A stretch of DNA of 64,000 nt from contig JBIKLF010000005.1 of the NCBI GenBank assembly GCA_044359955.1, positions 62,001 through 126,000 on the forward strand, read 5' to 3'. Positions within the stretch are counted from its first letter, which is position 1. Each line of letters opens with the position of its first letter. The DNA comes from JACTMZ01 sp044359955. GTDB lineage: Bacteria > Verrucomicrobiota > Verrucomicrobiia > Chthoniobacterales > JACTMZ01. This document shows positions 1 through 8,279 of this stretch, piece by piece. The notes below the pieces were generated by a model. That model made no database searches, was not told the DNA's origin, and saw only the letters and a list, made by a program, of their open reading frames with translations. The translations under genes were made by a program, and so were the position numbers.

Positions 1-751
1 CGCTGCGCAGGACAATGTATCGGTGGAACACCGCATGGAGCAAATCGCAGGCCGCCAGATCGGTCTTCTTCTGCCATGGCACGCCGACCAGAACCACTTC
101 GCCTTTTCGGCGAACCAGCTTGCAGCCATCCAGCACAGCCTGCTCGTGTCCGCTGCACTCGACATGCAGGGCGACTTGATCGAGCAGGTCGGCGGGCGCA
201 TCGGCGATCGATGCCCGGACATCATGTATTCCCGTTTGGTGGGCCAGCGCGCGCCGCGACTCGACCGGGTCCACCCCGGTGACCCGGTAGCCGCAGTGCT
301 GGAAAATTTGAGCCGCCAGATTTCCGACCGGCCCGAGTCCCGTAATGAGAACCTTGGCGGGTGTGCGCGCGGCGGCCGTGTTCAACGTGGTCATGCTGAC
401 TCCGGCGAGGCGGGCAAAGGCGGCATCCGCCGCATCCAGTCCCTCTGGAAGCGCCGACACACTTGCGGCGGACAGGCTCTGCCTTTCGGCATGTCCGCCG
501 CTGCAGAAGACAAGGTTTCCGACACGGAGGCCCTCGACTTCCGGGCCGACCTCTTCAATTTCAAACACGCACGCATAGCCCACACCCGCGGGGAACTTCG
601 TGCCCTGATAGGCAGCGTTGAGCTCCGTGCCGGGGCTGACGAGTGAAAACAAAGTTTTTCCGTGAACCCATCCCGGCGCGACCGGGCGAGGCAGGTTGGG
701 GACATCGGCCAGTTCCGCCCGGCCGGGAGCAGTGAATTGAATTTGTCGCAT
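1..751 (-). CDS. Zinc-binding (MDR-type) dehydrogenase, 3' end cut by window edge
   Basis: The minus strand stays open from an ATG at 751 to base 1, so about 250 N-terminal residues are visible and the end lies outside the window. The N-terminal GroES-like part reads SPGTELNAAYQG and GYACVFEIEEVG, typical of medium-chain dehydrogenases that lack the structural zinc lobe (BchC or sugar dehydrogenase-like). A Rossmann core follows with GLGPVGNLAA as the dinucleotide-binding loop and later VECSGHEQAV and GEVVLVGVPW. It starts 16 bases after the stop of the isomerase-like gene and probably shares its transcript. A role in oxidising a sugar or polyol derivative is inferred from this neighbour; the substrate cannot be read from sequence. 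Confidence 0.85.
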   Translation of the reverse strand, partial: MRQIQFTAPGRAELADVPNLPRPVAPGWVHGKTLFSLVSPGTELNAAYQGTKFPAGVGYACVFEIEEVGPEVEGLRVGNLVFCSGGHAERQSLSAASVSALPEGLDAADAAFARLAGVSMTTLNTAAARTPAKVLITGLGPVGNLAAQIFQHCGYRVTGVDPVESRRALAHQTGIHDVRASIADAPADLLDQVALHVECSGHEQAVLDGCKLVRRKGEVVLVGVPWQKKTDLAACDLLHAVFHRYIVLRS

Positions 752-767
752 GGCTCGTGGATTTCTG

Positions 768-1616
768 TCAGGAAACTGATTCGGGGCTCCAGGAACGCGG
801 CACGGGCAACGGACCGGGATCTTGTCCGTCAAGCTTCGCCGCCAGCCAAGCCAAGCCTTCCAGGTTGTCCCGCAGCCTCAACTCGGCATCTTCGTCGGTG
901 GTGTGGTTGAGGATCCCCACCGGACCGCTCCAACCGCTCTGCGACAACATCCGCAGGATATCCAAGTCCCGCTCGCCCCGGGCGAGCGGAAGCAACTTCT
1001 TCCCCTGCCGGTCCCCTCCCTCGACCATGCCGTTCAAATTGAAAGCCAGCAAATGCGGCTTCATCAGATCGATCAGCTCCTGCATCCGTCCCAAATGGGC
1101 GTGCCCATGGTGCAGGTTGTAAACAATCCCGGTGTTGGTGAGCCCCCGTGACTGGATCTCCCCGATCAACCGGAGCTGATTTTCAGGCTCACCGAACCAT
1201 CCGCCGTGGTTGTAGAAAGCCACGCGCAGGCCTCGCTCTGCCGCGGCCTCGACGAGAGGCAGGAGGACGTCCAGAACGGACTCCGCCACCGTCGGATCCT
1301 CGGGCGAGACATGGAATGTCACCCACAAGTCGGGCCGGATGCCGTGCCGTTCGATCACCTCGAGGATCTTTCGGCCCTGCGCGTTGAGGTTCGCGGGAAA
1401 CCACCACGCATTGATCGTTAGCCCGGCATCCCGAGCCGCCTCCACCTCCTCGTCGAAAGTGGGAACATGCTCGTCCCTCCAGTCGTAAGCGTAGCGGGTC
1501 AGACCCAGCCGGCGGAGCATGGCCGCGCGGGCGGCGGGGCCGCGCTTCAACTTGTCAAAAGGCACGAAGCACCAAGCGTGCAGGTTTTCTTTATGGAAGA
1601 GAGATGCATTGTTCAT
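768..1616 (-). CDS. Sugar isomerase/epimerase-like protein (xylose isomerase-like TIM barrel)
   Basis: The 282-residue protein has the features of the AP endonuclease 2 / xylose isomerase-like TIM-barrel family: WWFPANLN, FHVSPEDPTV, FYNHGGWFGE and YNLHHGHAH, where Glu and His residues would bind a divalent metal. No signal peptide is seen, so it is expected to be cytosolic. The ATG at 1616 is preferred over an upstream TTG at 1634. It leads a two-gene unit with the zinc dehydrogenase and is divergent from the AraC-type gene, a common arrangement for small carbohydrate-catabolic operons. Isomerisation or epimerisation of a sugar or inositol is the likely reaction, but the substrate is unknown. 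Confidence 0.8.
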   Translation of the reverse strand: MNNASLFHKENLHAWCFVPFDKLKRGPAARAAMLRRLGLTRYAYDWRDEHVPTFDEEVEAARDAGLTINAWWFPANLNAQGRKILEVIERHGIRPDLWVTFHVSPEDPTVAESVLDVLLPLVEAAAERGLRVAFYNHGGWFGEPENQLRLIGEIQSRGLTNTGIVYNLHHGHAHLGRMQELIDLMKPHLLAFNLNGMVEGGDRQGKKLLPLARGERDLDILRMLSQSGWSGPVGILNHTTDEDAELRLRDNLEGLAWLAAKLDGQDPGPLPVPRSWSPESVS

Positions 1617-1642
1617 CGCGAACACTGTTGCCAAGTTGACTG

Positions 1643-2506
1643 ATGCGGACCATGGATATGGCTCCCGACAATATGTCTATTTCTCCGATCTGGTCCCTGT
1701 CCCCGTTTGCGCTGCAGCTGGATTATTTTCACCCGGGCCGGATGAACCGCCCGACACACGGAGCGGTGCACCACAAAACCGTTCCGGACACCATCTTGGC
1801 GCAGGTCTTGGAGGGCAGCTACGAGGTCGTTTGCGACGGGCAGGAGGAACTTCTGCAGGCAGGGGAGGTCTTTGTGGTCCCCGCGCGGCACCCGGTCACT
1901 ATCACCCATCATGACAGCCGGGCCGGACGCTTCCGCGCCCGCTGGATCCACATGCGGTTTTCGTGGATGGGAGTGTTCGATTATTTGCAGAGCTTCTCCC
2001 TGCCGCTGGCCGTGCGGGGACCCGCCGCGGCCCGGCTCGGGCACTGCATGGGCCGGGCGTTGCACTTGCACGCCGAGCCGGCAGCCCATCAGGCGCCGCT
2101 CGCCCTCCAAATCCAGACCATGGCGATCCGCACCTTGAAAATCCTCTGCGAAGTGTCGCCACTGCGGGAGGCGCCGCCGCAGGACGATCCCCGCTGGCGG
2201 CGTTTGCGCCCGGTTTTGCAATGGATCGGCGACCATCCGGAGGCCGCCCACGGAGTCCCCGCCCTGGCCGCACGCGCGAGCCTTTCGCCTTCCCGGTTCT
2301 ATGAGCTTTTCAAGTCGGCCATGGGCCTTTCTCCCATGCAGCATGTGTGGAAGATCCGCCTGGAGGGCGCCGCCCGCCTGCTGCTCTCCAAACGCCTCCT
2401 CGCCCTCGGAAAACCCAAAAAGCTCGCACTCACCGTCCTCATGCGAAAACTCATCCTCCTCGCCAACCGTCTCCTAAAAAATCCCAACTTTTCTCTCGCA
2501 AGTTAA
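1643..2506 (+). CDS. AraC-family regulator whose C-terminus is replaced by an IS110 transposase tail (probably broken)
   Basis: Residues about 25-170 form an AraC-type cupin sensor domain (LEGSYEVVCDG, AGEVFVVPARHPVTI). Residues about 185-249 hold the first helix-turn-helix (ALAARASLSPSRFYELFKSA, then PMQHVWKIRLEGAARLLLS). A normal AraC protein continues with a second helix-turn-helix ending in an F-x-R-x-F-K type motif. Here the reading frame instead runs into KRLLALGKPKKLAL and MRKLILLANRLLKNPNFSLA, which looks like the extreme C-terminus of an IS110-family transposase. The frame is open, but the DNA-binding domain is half missing, so the divergent isomerase/dehydrogenase pair may have lost its regulator. 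ATGs at 1652 or 1673 are alternative starts. Confidence 0.8.
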   Translation: MRTMDMAPDNMSISPIWSLSPFALQLDYFHPGRMNRPTHGAVHHKTVPDTILAQVLEGSYEVVCDGQEELLQAGEVFVVPARHPVTITHHDSRAGRFRARWIHMRFSWMGVFDYLQSFSLPLAVRGPAAARLGHCMGRALHLHAEPAAHQAPLALQIQTMAIRTLKILCEVSPLREAPPQDDPRWRRLRPVLQWIGDHPEAAHGVPALAARASLSPSRFYELFKSAMGLSPMQHVWKIRLEGAARLLLSKRLLALGKPKKLALTVLMRKLILLANRLLKNPNFSLAS

Positions 2507-2525
2507 GACAGTTGCTGACCCCTAT
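2388..2525 (+). mobile_element. IS110-family insertion sequence remnant (3' end only)
   Basis: About 38 codons from 2390 to the TAA at 2504-2506 match the conserved IS110 (Transposase_20) C-terminus: GKPKK, ALTVLMRKL and LLNxLLKN-like residues. A short non-coding stretch ending near ACAGTTGCTGACCCC follows and could be the right end. The left end, the DEDD catalytic domain and the Ser-containing domain are absent, so this is a dead remnant left by insertion and deletion. The exact right boundary is a guess. Confidence 0.75.
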
Positions 2526-2539
2526 GGCCGCGCCGCAAG

Positions 2540-2761
2540 TTGCCTTTGAGTATCTGGTTTCGGGCGATGTGGCAGGTGACCTCCCAGAGGAACGGCCAAG
2601 CCTCCTGCGTCGGAGAACTCCACTCGCCCGGCGACTTCCTTCTTCTCCCCGCGCAAGCCTCCACACCGCTGGAACCCGTCGGCGCAAGCTGCACCATCCT
2701 CGTCACTACGATCCCTCGAACGCCGGGCGACCTCAACCGGCCGGGGCGCTCCGCAACATGA
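2540..2761 (+). pseudogene. Possible cupin-like gene fragment
   Basis: An open stretch without an ATG at its start encodes WFRAMWQVTS, GELHSPGDFLLLPAQAS and SCTILVTTIP, which looks like two consecutive beta strands of a cupin (SPGDFLLLPA is the recognisable piece). It begins right after the IS110 remnant and ends inside the 3' end of the convergent radical SAM gene. It may be the far half of a gene removed together with the IS. The family assignment is weak. Confidence 0.3.
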
Positions 2762-4436
2762 GAAAATTCGACGATTTTTCGTAGAAGGTGGGCGGCTCGA
2801 CCGTGCTTCCCTCGGCCAGGCGGCGCTCTTCGCGAAGCAACATGTGGTAAACCCACCGCCCACCCAGGGCCGAGGCCACGCGACACCGCACACCGAACTC
2901 TTTGCGCAACTGACGCAGCAAGCGGTCGGCCCGTTGATGCAGCGGGTTTTGGACACGAAAATACCGGCGGATCGCCCACAGAGCCGCCGCGTAGTCCACC
3001 GCCAGCCTGCCGGCCTCGCGACGAAAACGCGCCCGCACCCTTAGGTCGGCGTCTTGACCATAGCGAATCCAACCCTGCCAAGCGGTTTGTGCCATGCGCA
3101 GCACGCTCGGGCCGTTGACCTCGAAATCCCGCTCGAAAGCCCGCAGTAACCAGTCCGATTCACTTCCGGCCGGCAACTGCGGGTGGCGGTGGGCAAAACG
3201 CAATTGACCGTGCACATCCGCACCATCCTCCCACTGAGGATCCAACAACGCTCCGTTGGCCTTGTGCTCCTCAAAGAGCGGCGTTCCGGGCACCGGCGTG
3301 TAAAGCATGAATTGATGGAACTCCGTCGCGTGACTCACCGCATGCTCGATGACCTCCGCCATGTTGTCCGGACGGTGTTCTTCGAGACCGATAATCGTGG
3401 AGCCGAGAACGCTGATGCCGTGTGACCGCAAGGTTCGCACAACCTCGAGCGTGTCGACTCCTCGCAGCTTCTGATAGCGGCTCTCCTTGCCCTCCAGCCC
3501 CATCCACACCCAGGAAATCCCGAGACTCACAAGCTGGTCGCTGGTGTAGGACTTGAGCACGTTGGCCGAGCTGAACACGTAGAGAGACCAGCTCTTGCCG
3601 TGCTGCTGCATCAGCTCGAGCAGCCGGAGCGCCCGCTGGCGGTGCAGGAGAAAGTTCTCGTCCATCACGAAAAACGACTGCACCCGCATGTCCCGCTCCA
3701 GACCTTCCATTTCCCGGAAAAGCTCGTCCCCGCTCTCGTAAAAATTGATGAACTTTCCCTTGCCGCCGAACATCGCCGACGTCGCGCAAAAGTTGCACCC
3801 CATGGGACAGCCGACCGACGGGATCAAGGTCGCCGCCGTGTCGCACGAGTCATCCTTCAGTCGCATGCCCATGGTGCGCGCACCGATTCCGGAAAGAATC
3901 CGCGGATGCCGCACCGGCGCGTCCTCATCCTCGCCGAGGAACCGCCGAAACCACCGCACCCCCTCCCCGCGCACCACATGGTCCGCCTCCAGACGTTCGA
4001 GCAGGCGCGGCATCCCTGAGATGTGTCCGCCCACCACAATCAGCGCGTGCGGTTGAATTTCCCGGATCAGGCGGCACATTTTCCGGGCCTTTAGGTAGTT
4101 CGGAGGGATCGCACTGATCGCCACCACATCGTAACGAACCGTGCGCAACTCCTCGATGAAGCGGTCGAGGGTCGGAAAATCCAGCAGCGCGTTCGGCGCC
4201 GAAATGTTTTCCCGGATCATCATCAGCCCCCACGAACGGTGAAACATCCGCAGCGAAAACGGCCCCTGCACCCGCGTCACCTGATTATGGTAAAGCTCCA
4301 TCGGGTTGATGGCGCGGCTGCCATATTCATCGTCCCGGGCATACGGCCCGAAAACACTGGTGAAAAGAATGCGCGGGTTCGGAATGGTGCAACGTGAAGC
4401 GGTCGCACCAGCCGCAGGAGAGTGATCAATAGTCAT
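2733..4436 (-). CDS. Radical SAM protein with B12-binding-type N-domain
   Basis: The protein has 567 residues from the ATG at 4436; an upstream TTG at 4475 is less likely. Residues about 20-170 resemble the cobalamin-binding fold of B12-dependent radical SAM enzymes (YDVVAISAIPPNY, ALIVVGGHISGMP), although the DxHxxG cobalamin motif is not evident. The [4Fe-4S] motif CPMGCNFC gives Cys210, Cys214 and Cys217, followed by FFVMDENFLL and WVWMGLEGK of the radical SAM barrel. A roughly 150-residue Arg-rich C-terminal extension follows. It stands alone, with no obvious substrate partner, and is preceded by a short AT-rich promoter-like region. Possible roles are methylation or modification of a lipid or natural product; none can be chosen. 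Confidence 0.85.
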   Translation of the reverse strand: MTIDHSPAAGATASRCTIPNPRILFTSVFGPYARDDEYGSRAINPMELYHNQVTRVQGPFSLRMFHRSWGLMMIRENISAPNALLDFPTLDRFIEELRTVRYDVVAISAIPPNYLKARKMCRLIREIQPHALIVVGGHISGMPRLLERLEADHVVRGEGVRWFRRFLGEDEDAPVRHPRILSGIGARTMGMRLKDDSCDTAATLIPSVGCPMGCNFCATSAMFGGKGKFINFYESGDELFREMEGLERDMRVQSFFVMDENFLLHRQRALRLLELMQQHGKSWSLYVFSSANVLKSYTSDQLVSLGISWVWMGLEGKESRYQKLRGVDTLEVVRTLRSHGISVLGSTIIGLEEHRPDNMAEVIEHAVSHATEFHQFMLYTPVPGTPLFEEHKANGALLDPQWEDGADVHGQLRFAHRHPQLPAGSESDWLLRAFERDFEVNGPSVLRMAQTAWQGWIRYGQDADLRVRARFRREAGRLAVDYAAALWAIRRYFRVQNPLHQRADRLLRQLRKEFGVRCRVASALGGRWVYHMLLREERRLAEGSTVEPPTFYEKSSNFLMLRSAPAG

Positions 4437-4446
4437 GTGATTTATT

Positions 4447-4475
4447 AGATTAACTAATAGTTTGCATGCAATCAA
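4447..4475 (-). promoter_or_regulatory. Candidate sigma70-type promoter for the radical SAM gene
   Basis: On the minus strand, TTGATT (4475-4470) and TAATCT (4452-4447) are separated by 17 bases in a conspicuously AT-rich patch of this GC-rich genome. The palindrome TTGCATGCAA overlaps the spacer region. Transcription would begin only a few bases before the ATG at 4436. Prediction only. Confidence 0.35.
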
Positions 4476-4499
4476 ACAATAGACGTGCGCCCCCCCGCT

Positions 4500-6686
4500 T
4501 CAACCCTGCTCCAGCCTGACCCTCAACCCCCCGAATCGCCGCCGCGTGTCGTTCTGCCGCACCGCCGTGGCCAGGGCTTTGCGCTGTCCCGCCACCACCA
4601 CGAGCCGCTTGCCGCGCGTGATCGCCGTGTAAAGCAGGTTGCGCTGCAAGAGCAGAAAATGCTGCATGGCCAGCGGGATCACCACCGCGGGAAATTCCGA
4701 CCCCTGGCTCTTGTGGATGCTGATGGCGTAGGCGGGCTCGACCTCGTCCAGCTCGTTGAACTCGTAAACCGCCCGCCGCCCGTCGAACTCGATCGCCACC
4801 TGACGCTGGTCCCCGTCGATTGACATGATCCTCCCGATATCACCATTGAACACATCTTTGTCATAGTTGTTCCGCGTCTGCAGCACCTTGTCCCCCGCCC
4901 GGAATTTCGTGCCGAAGCGCTCCACTTCCGCGCGGTCCGGATGCGGCGGATTGAGCGCCGCCTGCAGCGCCGTGTTCAGCTCCCGGATCCCCAAGCTCCC
5001 GCGGTGCATCGGCGCCAGCACCTGGATATCGCGGACTGCGTCCAGCCCGAGCCGCCGCGGAATTTCCTCCCGCACGAGACGAACCACCAGCTTGGCGATT
5101 TCTTCCGGTTCTTCCCGGTGCAGGAAGGCAAAATCTGTGTTCTTTTCCCCCGCCTCCTCCGGCACCCGCCCGTGCCGGATATCATGGGCGGCCCGCACAA
5201 TGCGGCTCGCTTCGGCTTGGCGGAAAATTTCCGTCAGGCGCACCGAGGGCACGGCGCCGCTGGCCAGCAGGTCGGACAAAATGGACCCCGGGCCCACACT
5301 GGGCAACTGGTCCGGATCGCCGACCAGGACAAGGGACCCGTGGGACGGCAGGGCACGACACAAGGCCGCCATGAGCGGGACGTCAACCATGGAAAATTCG
5401 TCGACCACCACGAGGTCCGTATCGAGCGGGTGGCGCTTCCCGCGCTTGAATCCGCCGGAGGGCAATATCTCGAGCATCCGGTGGATGGTTTGGGCCGCAC
5501 ACCCCGTCGATTCACCCATCCGCTTGGCCGCGCGTCCGGTCGGCGCGCAGAGGAGGAACCTCACCCGCTTGGCCGCGAGAATCTTCAACAAGCTGTCAAG
5601 CAAGGTGGTCTTGCCCACGCCCGGACCTCCGGTGACCACGACCACGCGCGAGCCAAGCACCTGACGCAGCGCGTCCACCTGGCTCGGCGAGAGCGTCTTG
5701 CCGGTTTTCTGCTGCACCCAGCCGAGCGCTTTTTCGAATTCGATCTCCGGATACTTCGGCGGCTGGGCGGACAATCTTCGCACCGTCTCGGCAATCGTCT
5801 CCTCCGCCGCGCGCAAGGCAGGCAGGAAAACCATGGAGTCACCGGCGATTTCCTCGACGGTCAAATGTCCGTCCGCCACTTCCCGGTCGAGGGCACCAAC
5901 CACGATGCCTTCATCAACGCCGAGCAATTGCCCGGCCGTCGAGAGCAGTGCCGCCCGCGGCAACGCGGTGTGCCCTTCGGCCGTGGCCTCGGACAACACG
6001 TGTTGCAACCCGCCGCGGGCCCGCAGGATGGAATCATGACCGAATCCGAGTTTTGCGCCGACCGCGTCCGCCGACTTAAAGCCGATGCCCGGGATATCCC
6101 GCGCCAGCAGGTAAGGATTGGCCCGCACGCGCACGATGGCTTCCTCCCCGTAGAGTTTGAAGACCCGGAGCGCACGACTCGTGCTGATCCCGTGGCTGTG
6201 CAGGAAGACCATGATGTCCCGCACGACCCGCTGCTCGGCCCAAGCCGCCTTGATTTGTTGCCGCCGCCCCGATCCGATTCCCTCCACATCTTCCAAGCGC
6301 GCCGAGGAATTTTCGATGATCTCGAAAATTTTCTCACCGAATTTCGCCACCATCTTTTTCGCGTAAACCGGACCGATCCCACGGATCAGTCCGCTGCCGA
6401 GATATTTTTCAATGCCCTCGAGGGAGGTCGGGGCGTGGCAACGGATGTCCGTCGCGCGCAGCTGCATCCCATGGTCGCGGTTCCGCTCCCACCGCCCCTC
6501 CGCCGTGATCCATTCGCCGGGCGAGACCGCCGCCACGACACCGACCACCGGCACCAGATCGCGCCGGCCTTTTACTTTCACCTTGAGCACCGCAAAGCCG
6601 GTGTCCTCATTGTGGAAAGTGACCCGCTCGACCAGGCCGGAAAGCCCGTCAACCGGTGCGGTAATTTCGGAAGCCATCGCCCCCAT
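4500..6686 (-). CDS. recD2: RecD2-type ATP-dependent DNA helicase
   Basis: The 728-residue protein is a superfamily 1B helicase of the RecD2/YrrC type. Its N-terminal OB-like region (VERVTFHNEDTGFAVLKV) and helix-hairpin-helix segment (GSGLIRGIGPVYAKKMV, IEGIGSGRRQQI-like) distinguish RecD2 from the RecBCD subunit RecD. The helicase core has Walker A VVTGGPGVGKTTLL, Walker B VVVDEFSM, GDPDQLPSVGPG and the terminal YTAITRGK motif. No recB or recC lies nearby, as expected for RecD2, which acts in RecBCD-independent repair and replication-fork processing in other bacteria. A second ATG at 6677 is an equally possible start. Confidence 0.93.
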   Translation of the reverse strand: MGAMASEITAPVDGLSGLVERVTFHNEDTGFAVLKVKVKGRRDLVPVVGVVAAVSPGEWITAEGRWERNRDHGMQLRATDIRCHAPTSLEGIEKYLGSGLIRGIGPVYAKKMVAKFGEKIFEIIENSSARLEDVEGIGSGRRQQIKAAWAEQRVVRDIMVFLHSHGISTSRALRVFKLYGEEAIVRVRANPYLLARDIPGIGFKSADAVGAKLGFGHDSILRARGGLQHVLSEATAEGHTALPRAALLSTAGQLLGVDEGIVVGALDREVADGHLTVEEIAGDSMVFLPALRAAEETIAETVRRLSAQPPKYPEIEFEKALGWVQQKTGKTLSPSQVDALRQVLGSRVVVVTGGPGVGKTTLLDSLLKILAAKRVRFLLCAPTGRAAKRMGESTGCAAQTIHRMLEILPSGGFKRGKRHPLDTDLVVVDEFSMVDVPLMAALCRALPSHGSLVLVGDPDQLPSVGPGSILSDLLASGAVPSVRLTEIFRQAEASRIVRAAHDIRHGRVPEEAGEKNTDFAFLHREEPEEIAKLVVRLVREEIPRRLGLDAVRDIQVLAPMHRGSLGIRELNTALQAALNPPHPDRAEVERFGTKFRAGDKVLQTRNNYDKDVFNGDIGRIMSIDGDQRQVAIEFDGRRAVYEFNELDEVEPAYAISIHKSQGSEFPAVVIPLAMQHFLLLQRNLLYTAITRGKRLVVVAGQRKALATAVRQNDTRRRFGGLRVRLEQG

Positions 6687-6772
6687 CCTGCCTGCGGCAG
6701 ACCCGTCGGGGCAAGCGGGCGGCTTTTTCTTGCCAACCGGCTCCCTCGGGCGCTACTTTGATCGGTTCTTCC

Positions 6773-6997
6773 ATGAAAGCTGGTCTCCATCCTGAATACG
6801 CCGAAACAACGATCACCTGCACCTGCGGGGCTGTTTACCACACCCGTTCGACCCGACGGAACATCAAGATCGGCATCTGCGCGGCCTGCCACCCTTTCTT
6901 CACCGGCGAACAGAAGTTCATCGACACCGCCGGACGCGTCGAGAAATTCACCCGCCGCTACGGCACGGTCAAATCCACCCGCGCCCAAAAAGCTTAG
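6773..6997 (+). CDS. rpmE: 50S ribosomal protein L31
   Basis: The 74-residue protein starts MKAGLHPEYAETTITC and keeps the zinc-ribbon cysteines (CTC, then CAAC), so it is the zinc-binding C+ form of L31. The segment HPFFTGEQKFIDTAGRVEKF is characteristic of the family. It leads the rpmE-prfA-prmC-murA series, a classic neighbourhood linking the ribosome, translation termination and peptidoglycan synthesis. An ATG 15 bases upstream would add MIGSS and is unlikely. Confidence 0.95.
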   Translation: MKAGLHPEYAETTITCTCGAVYHTRSTRRNIKIGICAACHPFFTGEQKFIDTAGRVEKFTRRYGTVKSTRAQKA

Positions 6998-7057
6998 TTG
7001 GTTTGTTGCCCATCCGGTGATCGCGCCGCCCCGCGGCCGGTCGCCGTTTTTCGTTTT

Positions 7058-8134
7058 ATGGATCTCGCGCCGCTCATCGCCAAAAAACGTGAGCGTCTGG
7101 CCGAGTTGGACCAACTCGTCTCCTCCGACGACTTCTTCGCCGAACCCGCCAAGGCGCGCGACATCATGCGCGAACAAGCCCGACTCAAGGAACTCGCCGC
7201 CGCCCAAGACGAAGTGCAAAGCCTGCGCACCCAGCTGAAAGAAAACAGCGAACTGGCCAGCAGCCCCGATCCCGAGATGGCCGAACTCGCCGCCGCCGAA
7301 ATCCCGCAGATCGAAGCACGCCTCGCCGTCCTTGACCGCGACATCCAATTCGCCCTGCTGCCGCCGGACGAAAGCGAGGACCGCAATGCCATCGTCGAAA
7401 TTCGCGCCGGCACCGGTGGCGATGAGGCCGCCCTTTTCGCCGCCGACCTCTACCGCATGTATCAGCGCTACGCCGAAGCGCAGGGACTCAAACTCGAGTC
7501 CGTCGATTCCAGTCCCTCCGGCCTCGGCGGTTTCAAAGAAATCATCTTCAAAGTGATCGGTGACGCCGTCTTCCGCCGCCTGCGCTATGAAAGCGGCGTC
7601 CACCGCGTGCAACGCGTCCCCGCCACCGAAGCACAGGGCCGCATCCACACCTCCACCGCCACCGTGGCCGTTCTGCCCGAAGCGCAGGAAGTCGACATCG
7701 AACTGCGCCCGCAAGACCTCCGTATCGAGGTCTGCCGCTCCGGCGGACCCGGCGGACAGGGCGTCAACACGACCGACTCCGCCGTCCAGATTCTCCACAT
7801 CCCCACCGGGAAAATTGTCCGCTGCCAGGACGGACGCTCGCAGCAAAAAAACAAAGCCGCCGCTCTGGAAATCCTCCGCACCCGTCTCCTCGAGGACAAA
7901 CGCAACGAGGAAGAAGCCAAGTATTCCGCCCACCGCCGAAGCTTGATCGGACGCGCCGGACGCGAGGAGAAAATCCGCACCTACAATTTCCCGCAGAACC
8001 GCATCACCGACCACCGCATCGGTCTCACGCTTTACAATCTCGACCGCGTGATCGACGGCGACCTCGACGAAATGGTCTCCTCCCTCCAACAACGCGACAT
8101 GGAAGACCGCCTCTCCGAAGCCGGACTCGCGTAA
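7058..8134 (+). CDS. prfA: Peptide chain release factor 1
   Basis: The 358-residue class I release factor recognises UAA and UAG codons. The GGQ motif that triggers peptidyl-tRNA hydrolysis lies at residues 232-234 (GGPGGQGVN), and the codon-reading tripeptide is PAT at 188-190, the PxT form that marks RF1 rather than RF2 (SPF). The start at 7058 gives the usual N-terminus. The glutamine of GGQ is the substrate of the methyltransferase encoded next (prmC), so the pair is functionally coupled. The 145-base gap between them is filled with palindromic repeats. Confidence 0.96.
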   Translation: MDLAPLIAKKRERLAELDQLVSSDDFFAEPAKARDIMREQARLKELAAAQDEVQSLRTQLKENSELASSPDPEMAELAAAEIPQIEARLAVLDRDIQFALLPPDESEDRNAIVEIRAGTGGDEAALFAADLYRMYQRYAEAQGLKLESVDSSPSGLGGFKEIIFKVIGDAVFRRLRYESGVHRVQRVPATEAQGRIHTSTATVAVLPEAQEVDIELRPQDLRIEVCRSGGPGGQGVNTTDSAVQILHIPTGKIVRCQDGRSQQKNKAAALEILRTRLLEDKRNEEEAKYSAHRRSLIGRAGREEKIRTYNFPQNRITDHRIGLTLYNLDRVIDGDLDEMVSSLQQRDMEDRLSEAGLA

Positions 8135-8163
8135 AAAGTGATCACTCTATCCCGCACAAGCCA

Positions 8164-8270
8164 AGGGGCACGGGCAGCCTGCCCGTCACGACCCAATCCA
8201 CACCCCACTGCAGCGTCGCCGTCCCCGGCGACGATCCCCAGTAGGGCCCGCTGGCCCCAGCGGGCCGCTG
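8164..8270. repeat. Composite of three tagged hairpins between prfA and prmC
   Basis: Three hairpins lie in tandem: CGGGCAG/CTGCCCG around 8171-8185; TGCAGC-GTCGCC-GTCCCC-GGCGAC ending about 8233; and GTAGGG followed by GGCCCGCTGG / CCAGCGGGCC at 8245-8266. The middle one is the same element as that after rnd (41379), with changes on both arms that keep pairing. Confidence 0.7.
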
Positions 8271-8277
8271 CTTTTTT
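8245..8277 (+). terminator. Terminator-like hairpin with T-tract just before prmC
   Basis: A perfect 10-bp stem (8245-8254 with 8257-8266) is followed five bases later by six T residues at 8272-8277. By form it is an intrinsic terminator, but it ends two bases before the prmC ATG at 8280 and is built from a tagged repeat. It could end prfA transcripts or attenuate prmC. Confidence 0.45.
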
Positions 8278-8279
8278 CC

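Noticed and set aside
4941..6761. 606-codon plus-strand frame opposite recD2
   Set aside because: Antisense to helicase motifs of RecD2; its own translation looks random.
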